Source: Coprinopsis marcescibilis (Eukaryota; Basidiomycota; Agaricomycetes; Agaricales; Psathyrellaceae). Taken from it: 54,709 nucleotides of DNA. The stretch spans positions 1-54,709 of the forward strand of contig ML210345.1 in assembly GCA_004369085.1 (NCBI GenBank), given 5' to 3'. Under the pieces are notes generated by a model. The model did no database searches. It saw only the letters and a program-made list of their open reading frames with translations, and had not been told where the DNA came from. Of this stretch, positions 1-8,140 are shown in pieces. The translations under genes and the position numbers were made by a program. How positions within the stretch are numbered: position 1 is the stretch's first letter; each line of letters begins with the position of its first letter.

Positions 1-1345
1 GAATAGTCCTTTTTCGGTTTTGAATGCTGCCTTCCATTCATCTCCTTCTTTGATACGTATGTTGTTGTATCCCCATCTTACGTCGAGTTTTGTGAAGAAT
101 CGCTTCCCTTTCACTCTGTCCATGATGTCAGATATTAACAGGAGTGGGTATGCATCTCTGACTGTGCCAGCGTTTAGGTAACGATAGTCTTGGCAGGGTC
201 TCTTCTTTCCATCCTTCTTTGGTACAAAGAACATTGGAGATGCCATCGGAGACTTTGAATTTCTAATATACCCTTTTTCCAAGTTTTCTTCAATAAACTT
301 GGTGAGTTCTCCTTTTTCTGCTAGAGTGAGATTATAGATCGGAAATGATCTTGGTTTGAATCCTTCTTTGAGGTTGATTGCGTGGTCCCATTCCTTCTTT
401 TCTGGGAATCTGTTTGAAGCATTTTCTGAGAATATGTTGAGAAATTCATGGAATGTTTTTGGTATGATTTGGTTGAGGTTTTCTTCGAGTGGTGGTTTTT
501 CTTCAATCATAGTGGTGTTGAGCCAAATCTCTTGAAGTTCTTCTGTGTTTTCTCCTTTCATGAATGTGATAAGGAGACTGTTGTCTTCCTCCTCCATTGT
601 TGGGGAAATGGGGTTTCTCCATTCGACTGTCCCTAGAGCCCAATTGATGTCGGGGTTCCAAAGATAAAGTCCCATTTTCCTAATCTGGCGACATACATAG
701 TGTATTTTTGGATTTGTCCGTTGATGCTGAATTCAAGTTCCACCGTAGTTGTGATTGATCCGGTTTTATTTGGAGTTCCGTCAACATTCCGGACGATTAT
801 TGGTTTTTCAAGTTGTTTTTCTGGGATTTTGTATTTCCGCACCATTTGTTTGTCTGCAAATAGGTCGTCTGCTCCCAAGTCGATAAGTGTTTTTGTGTCG
901 ATGCTTCTTTCAGGAATCTGTATTGGGAGTACAATTGATCAGTTATGTGTGGACTTGATCATTGCCATTCCCAATAACAGTTCAGGGACAATCTCCATCG
1001 ACCTTGAGACGTCCCCTATGAAAAATCCGTGTTTTCACTTCCTGTGTCTGCAACTCGAACACTCTTATCCTTGTTTGGGCAGTTCCACCTGACATGTCCC
1101 TTCTTACGGCAAATACCACAGACAGCTTCGGGACAATAAGTCACAGTGTGTCCCTTTTTCGAACAGACCTTGCATGTTGCATTGGCCTGATTCGAATGGG
1201 TTTGCGTTTGGGTTTGGATAACATCGATTTCCACGGCATTCGGATCTCGAGGTTTTTGCTTTGGTGCGAAAGATTGTTGTTGGGGTTTGGATGAGGAGGC
1301 GAAGGAGTTATATTGGGTTTTCTTTCCTTGATCTTTCCGATATTC
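1..1345 (-). pseudogene. Zinc knuckles, protease and partial reverse transcriptase (pol) of the gypsy element
   Basis: Positions 1171-1076 encode two CCHC knuckles (CKVCSKKGHTVTYC and CGICRKKGHVRWNC). Around 633-890 lies a retropepsin-like segment whose active-site triad reads DLGAD instead of the usual D-S/T-G-A. After a frameshift at about 630-640, a frame runs to position 1 with the RT N-terminal hallmarks: the KGYIRNSKSPMASP stretch, FFVPKKDGKKRPCQDYR, then the TKLDVRWGYNNIRIKEGDEW palm motif. The catalytic YxDD box would lie left of the window. The in-frame stop near 950, the altered protease triad and the frameshift make the product non-functional. Confidence 0.92.
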
Positions 1346-2218
1346 TCAATTGATAGCTAGAGCCCGTTCTTCAAACTCTTTTTGATTCGCGGGTCTGGGC
1401 CATGTGTTTTTGACTTTGGTACACAAGAGCGAGTTCATCCCTTCCTTATATTTATAGAAGAGGATTTCTTTGTCGAATTCGCTTAGCACAGCAAATTCTT
1501 TGAATTTTGTGGTGTACTCTTCACACGTGTCATTCCCCATTCGGAGTTTGTGGATACCGTCTTGGGCTATTTCCTTTTGATCGTAAAGACTAAAGTGGTC
1601 AAGGAATTGTTTTTCAAAATCTTCCCAATTTTCAAAAACTCCTTTTGTGGGTTCTGGTCCTCGTGTCTTTGGGTCGGCTCTTTCCCATGTGGTTTTGATT
1701 GTTGAAATATTGAAGAGTTCTCGGTATTTGGAGTTGATCCAGTTTTTCCCTGGTAGTTCTCTTCCTTTTTCGTCTTTGGTTCCTACCATGGAGAGGGTAA
1801 ACATGACTTGATTTGTCCAATCATGTTCTCTTTTGTAGTGGCAGTATGTTCGGCATGCGGTTAGGAACGGAATGGCGTCTTTTGGTTGTCCGTCATATTT
1901 TTCTGGTTTGTCTACCTCTACTCTGGGTTTTGAATCTTCTTTTGTTTTCTTTTCTCTTTGGATCTCGATGTATTCCTTGGTAGCGGCTCCCATTCCTTCT
2001 AGGGTTTTATCTATTTCTTTGAGTTGATCCACCATTGGAGCGAGGGCATGTGCTATTACGGCTCCTAGCATGATTGCTATTGCTCCCAGAGTTATTTCCA
2101 TTATTTTTGAAGAAGCCCATGTGGCTAATGCTTCCACATTGCTGATTCCATATGCATGTATTCCTTCAAAGAACTTTTGGAATATTTGCATCATTGATTC
2201 ATCTCCAACTGTTGCCAT
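1346..2218 (-). pseudogene. gag-like capsid region of the gypsy element
   Basis: A 290-codon frame begins at the ATG at 2218, one base inside the LTR end. It has a hydrophobic segment (about residues 40-62) near the N-terminus, a charged linker, and a capsid-like retrotransposon gag domain in its second half (motif around FENWEDFEKQF and the LRMGNDTCEEYTTKF stretch). A TGA codon ends it after the sequence RALAIN. The same frame then continues without another stop into the zinc-knuckle segment, so the TGA is most likely a nonsense mutation. This is a broken ORF of a mobile element, not a host gene. Confidence 0.85.
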
Positions 2219-2700
2219 TGTTACTGGTCGTTACAGTGAGGCTAGTTTGTTTGAGACTTCGTTCTTCTGTTAAGGACTAAAACGGAATGGTACTTCGTAT
2301 TGTCCTTCAATACTATTCTAGCGACTTTTATGGTTGATGATCCTATTCGTGACTATGTTGAGAGTTCTACTCGTAAGTACAAACTAACACTAGACTTCTT
2401 GAATGGATAGTTGGATTGGATTTGCACTAGAAGAGTATTGGATTGAGAGTATGTATGAGTTACAACACTTAGGAACGAAGTAAAGAACTATCAACTAAAC
2501 TACATAGGTTTATATACTAAAAGACATGTGGTTATGGTGAGGTGTAAGCCTCATGCATGTATGTAGGTTTTAATGAGTCTTACTAACTATGAAGTCATGC
2601 GCAGTAGAGATGAGTAAGACTAAGATTGAAATGAAAAATGTGAGGTATACATGAGGTGTATGTCATAATCATATGGTAATAAGCATAAATGTTCGTAACA
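2219..2700 (-). repeat. LTR of the gypsy element
   Basis: On the minus strand this 482-bp segment begins TGTTAC and ends GTAACA, a perfect 6-bp inverted terminus with the canonical TG...CA ends. A TATA-like stretch (agtatataaa on the minus strand, near 2511-2520) fits an LTR promoter. No second LTR is visible because the element runs out of the window, so the boundary rests on the inverted termini, on gag beginning directly inside, and on the break of paralogue homology exactly at 2700/2701. Confidence 0.8.
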
Positions 2701-2708
2701 TTGCCCAG

Positions 2709-5071
2709 GCGAGATGCAGAGCAAAGATATACATCTCACTGGCCGCCTTTTTGCTGGGTCAAAATCGCAGAATGGAGGCTCTCCCTCTATCCCAGGAGGC
2801 AGTCAAGCTATATGCACCATACAATCCAACGGAATGTCTAGACTTTGTGGTGGCACTTGAATTTTCCACAAGTCTGGCTTTTTTGGGGGATTGTCTATGG
2901 GGTCAGGATCGTGTAGAGGAAGCCCTTCCCCATGTTGAAGAAGCCCTGACCATCTCCCATCAACTGGCACTGACCCATACAAGTGAAGCTCGCCCAGCCT
3001 TGGTCCACTCCCTGGGAACCAAAGGTGATTTATTGTCTGAGATAGGACGGCATGACGAAGCATGTGAGGTTGAGACCGAGGTGGTGGACCTGTATTGACA
3101 ATTGTTAGTTGATCAGCCAGAGAGATTCCAGCCTCCGTTTGCTTGGGCATTGCGAAAATTAGCATGGAACCTTGAAAAGTGCAACAAACCTGAAGAGGCT
3201 GTCACTGTTATGCTGGAGGAGATTGAGTGTCATCGGAAAACGATATCGCACGAACCGGAAACCAGGGCACATCTTGATGATTCAGTCAAAAGGCATGCAA
3301 GACATCTTGGCGACGTGAAGAGATTACGTCAGGTGTGCAAGGTGTCACAAGAAACATTGGAGATCTCGCAGATGAGGACCCCAAGTCAAACAACCTGGAT
3401 CTTGCACACTCCCTGGGCAGTTTGGCCCACTATCTCAATGGCTGCACTCGGATTGTCGAGGCTATCCCATTCTTGTGCGAGGCCATTGCAATTTATCAGC
3501 AGCTTGTTTTAAATGACCCTTCCACATTTGAGCCCAGACTTTCCAGGTCCCTCCATAGCCATGCATTATATCTTGATAAAATTGGAAGGACTGCTGAGGT
3601 GCTTGGACACTGCCAGGAAGTGGTGGATATACAACGTCGACTCGTGGACAACAACCCCAGGAAATGCAATCTAGACCTTGCAATTTCCTTGAAGAGTTTG
3701 GCCTGCTATCTAATTGGCTGCAGTCGGATTGCCAAGGCTATCCCATTCTTGTGCGAGGCCACTGTAATTTATTGGCAGCTAGCCACAAATGACCCTTCCA
3801 CATCTGAGCCTGGCCTTTCCAGGTCCCTCCATGGCCATTCATTCTACCTCGATCAAATTGGAAGGATGGCTGAGGCAGTTGAATACTGCCAGGAAGCGGT
3901 GGATGTACTATGACGTCGACTTGTGGACAACCACCCCAGAAAATACAACCCGGATCTTGCGAACTCCTTGGGCAGTTTGGCCCACTATCTCAATGGCTGC
4001 AGTAGGATTGCCGAGGCTATCCAATTCTCATGCAAGGCCACTGCAATTTTTCAGCAGCTAGTCACAAATGATCCTTCCACATTTGAGCCCGGACTTTCCA
4101 GCTCCCTCCATAACCATGCATTATATCTTGATAAAATTAGAAGGATGGCTGAGGCGGTTAAATACTGTCAGGAAGCAGTGGATATACGGCGTTGACTCAT
4201 GGACAACAACCCCGGAAAATACAATCTAGACCTTGCATATTCCTTGCACAATATAGCCCACTATCTCACTGGCTGTGGTCGGGTTGCTGAGGCCATCCCA
4301 TTCTCATGCGAGGCCATTGCAATTTATCGACAGTTAGTCACAAATGACCCTTCCACATCCGAGCCCAGATTTTCAAACTCCCTCCATAACCATGCAATAT
4401 ATCTCCAAAGTGATGGAAGGACGGCTAAGGCGGTCGAATACTACCAGGAAGCAGTGGATATACAACATCGATTCGTGAACAACGACCCCGGAAAATACAA
4501 ATACAACCCGGATCTTGCAAACTTCTTGTGCAGTTTGACCCGCTGTCTCAATGGCTGCAGTTGGGTTGCCAAGGCTATCCCATTCTTGTGCAAGGCCGTT
4601 GCAGTATATCGGCAGCTTGCTACAAATGACCCTTCCACATTTGAGCCCGGACTTTCCAGGTCCCTCCATAACCATGCAATATATCTCCAAAATGTTGGAA
4701 AGACGGCTGAGGTTGTCGAATACTGCCAGGAAGCGGTGGATATACAATGTTGACTCGTGGACAACAACCCAGGGAAATACAATCTAAACCTTGCAAGTTC
4801 CTTGCACAATATGGCCCGCTATCTCAATGGCTGTGGTCAGGTTGCTGAGGCCATCCCATTCTCATGCGAGGCCATTGCAATTTATCAACAGTTAATCACA
4901 AATGACCTTTCCACATCCAAGCTCAGACTTTCAAACTCCCTCCATAACCATGCAATATATCTCAATAAAATTGGAAGGACGGCTGAGGCGGTTGAATGCA
5001 GGCAAGAAGTCGGAGAGATAAAACATCGAATCGCGCAAAACAAGCCCAAGGAACCAGATCTTGTACTATAG
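2709..5071 (+). pseudogene. NACHT-TPR gene copy A: TPR half only, with four nonsense codons and a frameshift
   Basis: The segment begins right after a splice-acceptor sequence (tgcccag at 2702-2708) and matches the last exon of copy C (19107-17299) from the residues ARC-AKIYISLA to the terminal PDLVL before the TAG at 5069-5071. It encodes TPR-type helical repeats: an N-terminal TPR block followed by six 92-residue units, against four in copies B and C. It is broken by TGA codons at 3096, 3911, 4193 and 4751, and by a deletion of about 10 bp near 3365-3380 that shifts frame compared with copy B. Copy B or C, or the repeat consensus, has CGA at each stop site. The NACHT half is absent because the gypsy element occupies the upstream intron, so it is predicted to lie left of the window. 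Confidence 0.93.
3373..5040 (+). repeat. Six 276-bp tandem TPR units in copy A
   Basis: The coding array repeats about every 276 bp (92 codons). Each unit holds two TPRs of the kinesin-light-chain style: one with the core GRVAEAIPFSCEAIAIYRQL and one with the core GRTAEAVEYCQEAVDIRRRL. One unit has 6 extra bases near 4498-4503 (KYKY in place of KY). The equivalent units of copies B and C have exactly the same 276-bp period. Confidence 0.88.
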
Positions 5072-5985
5072 CGCCTGCATTTGCTGAGCTCCCGTTTCAC
5101 GCCTTTCTCCATCTAGCTACCACGGACGCGTCTTTATGTTCCAACTCTCACTTGATTCTTCCTACGGACACTGCTCGATACGAAATCTCATATATATATG
5201 CCTTTTATACTTCTTTCACAACCTACCTTGGTACCTCACCCTCTTCCCTGTGCATTTACTTGCACTATGTACCTCCCATTAGTTGCTACCAAATTACGCA
5301 GGCTCGGTGATGTGTCGGACGACGTGAAATTGAGGAAGGAGCACAGGCTTTTAAGCTTTGAAGCCCAAGTGGGAGTATCATGCCAAGGGCACTGTAGATC
5401 CACAAGCGCCGGGTTTCCGCGAAAATGGACCTGGGTTTCTGAGTCACCAGGTTTCTAGGTTTCCAAGTTTCTAAAGGTTTCCCAAAGTTGTTTCGGTCTA
5501 GAAACCCATGGAAACTAAAATGCTCGTTTACCAATGAGTAGTAAAGGGAGAAAAGGCGCTCCAATTTAGCTTGTGGCAAAGTGGAGACTTTACAGTGTGG
5601 CCAAAATATGGTGCCGGACTCCACAGTAAGTACCAAAGACGTAGAAGGATTGACTATCGAAGTGCCGAAACTCTATTGGAGGCCAAAGGCTAATGCTGGC
5701 CATAGAATAAATAACCATACCCATATCGCGTGGAGATATTACTTGCAGGACTCACACAAGGTCGAGGAAAGAAAGCCGGCAAGGCTAAAGCATTGAGGTG
5801 GTCACCCAAGATAAAGAAATGAAAGTGGCAAGTGTATATCGCTTTCAATCGTCTCAACTGAATCCTGAAGTCACTGACGAATGACTGCAATATAATGGGC
5901 AGCCAAATAGATCTTTCCATCAAACAAGCTAACAAACGCTCAATAACAGATATCCTATCGTCTGTTATCACTCAACCCACCAACC
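5072..5985. other. 3' flank of copy A, homologous to the 3' flank of copy C
   Basis: Sequence after the stop codon (5072 to about 5419, then about 5678-5740) matches the reverse complement of 17298 down to about 16940 behind copy C. This includes the stretch gatgtgtcggacga and the block ggaggccaaaggctaa. The two flanks therefore belong to the same duplication as the genes. Between the two blocks, copy A carries an extra insertion (annotated separately). No gene is supported here. Confidence 0.75.
5420..5677 (+). repeat. Dispersed repeat, copy 1 (insertion of about 255 bp behind copy A)
   Basis: Copy A and copy C share the flanking sequence on both sides, but copy A has about 255 extra bases here. 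The inserted piece opens with several GGTTTC-like motifs (5435-5480) and contains a 145-bp core that recurs at 35897-36042 on the opposite strand. In the conserved part after the ATG at 5608, differences between the copies fall mostly in third codon positions of the frame reading MVP-ST-STKDVEGLTIEV. The segment may therefore derive from a coding exon carried by a mobile element. No terminal inverted repeat or target duplication could be fixed by eye. Confidence 0.7.
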
Positions 5986-6003
5986 AACCAACCAACCAAC
6001 CAA
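5977..6003. repeat. (CCAA)n microsatellite
   Basis: About six perfect CCAA units lie at the left edge of the 1.1-kb duplicated segment. The second copy of the duplication near 12660 lacks this array, so it arose or expanded after duplication. Confidence 0.85.
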
Positions 6004-7105
6004 GCGAGGTGTGCATGTTGTCTATAAAAATTGAAACTTGAAACTCGGCGCCGAAGCACCAACCAACTAGAAAGAATACAAACTATAAACTAAATATAAA
6101 AACTCAATCCTCCAAACATCAAAACAAAACCAACTCGCAACGAATATAAAAAAAGAATAAAAAAAAACATCAAACGAGCGTGCGTAGATAGATAGATTAC
6201 TATACTAGTAAACAGAGAATCCAGGACCCAGGACATATGTAAATAATATGAAAAAGAAAACCGAAACAAGGAATGTGGTAGTATATATATGAGAAAAAGT
6301 CGAGCAATCAGTCCAATGAACAAGGAACGAATGAGTATGGACATCAACAACGAGTGAGAGGGGATGAGAGACAAGAGTATGACACGGAATCGTCCGCGTC
6401 GTCGTCATCGGAGAGTATGTGGGAGAATGGTGAATGGCCCATGACGAGGAGTAGGAAGAAGCGAGGAAGGAGCACGATGGGAGGAATAGGAAGAGCAAGA
6501 GCAAGACGACGAGCACGATGGGAAGAGTGGAGCAAGACCCAACGGATCTCGACACCAACGCCGACGACGGCCACGACCAATAGACGCCCAAAACGCCACC
6601 GGAACGCAACCACCGCCGCATACATATTCAAAATCACAAATCACGCTCAGATGCAATCACCCAATCATCCAATCCAGCCAGCCATTCCACTCCAAACCCT
6701 TGCTCCAAATATAAACCAACGCCATCCATCCATCCACCTCGATCAGCAGCACAGCACCGTCGCACGACAGGCACAGACAGGCACAGGCACCATGTCCGAA
6801 CCCAGCGCTGAGCGCCGAGTCGCCGAGTCCGGACTGGACTTAGCACGCGCGGCGGCTGCAAACTACCCACTCCACCACCGCAGTCCAAACCTTAAACCCC
6901 AGATACCAACCCACAAGCACACTCCGCATGCGGTATAAGCGATGAAATTTGAAAAGGCACGGAACGCGTGTCGACGGCTGCGGTGATGAAGGAGGGGTGT
7001 GGAGACGAGTATCCGAGGCCGCGTAGGAAAGGCGAGGCGAGGCCGCACAGTCAGGTGAGCAACAGCACCAGTACCGGGTGGCAAGGTAAGAAAGAATGAT
7101 ATGGC
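6000..7105. repeat. Segmental duplication of the PIP5K 3' flank, copy 1
   Basis: This stretch aligns collinearly with 12665-13700, the region just downstream of the PIP5K gene. Shared landmarks include tgcatgttgtctataa, the block acatcaaacgagcgtgcgta, gaacaaggaacgaatgagta, and the block from ccagataccaacc to ggtaagaaagaatga. Homology stops abruptly near 7105/13700. Open frames inside it (for example 6354-6938, plus) are not conserved in the other copy because of indels, so I do not call a gene. Confidence 0.87.
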
Positions 7106-8140
7106 TTGGGTGCTGGAACACCTGGGAAGCCTCATAGCCAAGGGAAACCTATCCTCGGCGTAGCAGGCAGCCCGACATACTTGGTCTTGCTATGTGCATC
7201 CACACCGGCCTGGATTTAGCCGTGGCTGATCGGTTTCGAAAGATATCTCCTATACGAAGCGCCTACTTGGATGAAACAACGCGCAACAACTCTGGATTTC
7301 CTTCTGGGGACTGGTGATGCCTGCAGGTATCAGATATTCCTCCAACAGAATCACCGCGTCTGAAGCTCAAGTTGCCTGTCGATCAGTAACTGATGTGCGA
7401 TGAGTCTCGAGGGTCCCCGTTACCACTGCATTCGCTAATCAACATTACGATGTCTAGCCCTTCGAATTTGACAACTATTTTAGCCCCGTATGGCGCTTTA
7501 TGGACGGGTACCTGCACTGGACACCTCGAATTGCGGATTGGCGGACCAGTATGTTTGGAGGACGCTTGTGTGTGTTGATGTGTGGGCCGCGTGTAGGTGA
7601 GGCAGAATAAGAGAAAGGATAAACCTGATGCCGAGCTGGAAAAAATTGAAAAGGTATGTCGGCTTTTTGGGTTGTGATGTACGGTGGTGCTGATGAGTAG
7701 TGAGATAGATTAAGTTGAAGGAGAATATGACGCAAGGGAAGGAAGATGCGGAGCTTGAGAGTCGGATGAAGAAGAAGCGAGGAGGAAAGGCTGTTATGCG
7801 AGGTAAGTTGTGGAATAGTCCCATAGTTGAAATGGGCGTTGACTTGCCCAGGACGCAAGAAAGTGATGGCTGCTCGAGACGAGGATTTTATTTATTTATT
7901 TTGTATTCCGAGTCGGATTGTCTTCATTAACAAATGTCAGAACCAAAGCCGTGCGAACCTATGTCATAGTAAAAAGAGGGCTGTGCATCACCTGCATATA
8001 CTCAGTACTTATGATACTTACTTACTCAGCGCCTGGCCTCACATTGATGCTTGCCCTCTTTCCCATTCCCTCTCCTTCCGCTTCCCTTTTGTTCTATATT
8101 GCGCAGCGCAGTCAGTGTCGTCGGTCTTTTATGAATAGAG
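7106..8140 (+). promoter_or_regulatory. Upstream region of NACHT-TPR gene B
   Basis: The part from about 7740 to 8140 is homologous to the region upstream of gene C (about 21600 to 21150, inverted). Shared blocks include the stretch around tatgggacta, a pyrimidine-rich block tctccttccgcttccctttt, gcgcagcgca, and gaatagagATGGATAAGgtattgg, which runs into the start codon. The two genes therefore share their promoters as well as their coding sequence. Upstream of 7740 I see nothing clearly functional. Short open frames near 7393-7578 and 7715-7930 were not recognised. Confidence 0.6.

Larger units (their letters stand above)
1..2700 (-). mobile_element. Degenerate Ty3/gypsy LTR retrotransposon, truncated by the window edge
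   Basis: The element reads right to left: LTR, gag, two zinc knuckles, retropepsin-like protease, then the start of reverse transcriptase at the window edge. This is the usual Ty3/gypsy order. Integrase and the other LTR would lie left of position 1. It is inactive as seen: an in-frame TGA ends gag just before 1346, an in-frame TAA lies near 950 upstream of the protease, and a small deletion with frameshift near 630-640 separates the protease from the RT frame. Its outer end (2700/2701) abuts sequence that matches an intron of the NACHT-TPR paralogue at 17.3-21.1 kb, so it inserted into that gene family. Confidence 0.93.

Noticed and set aside
6354..6938. 194-codon open frame in the duplicated block, plus strand
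   Set aside because: The second copy (12665-13700) has indels that destroy this frame. Composition is low-complexity, and it lies in the PIP5K 3' flank duplicate.
6960..6970. Single ACGCGT site (also near 13560, 16428 and 34492)
   Set aside because: Isolated hexamers occur by chance, and these are not clustered upstream of a cell-cycle gene.
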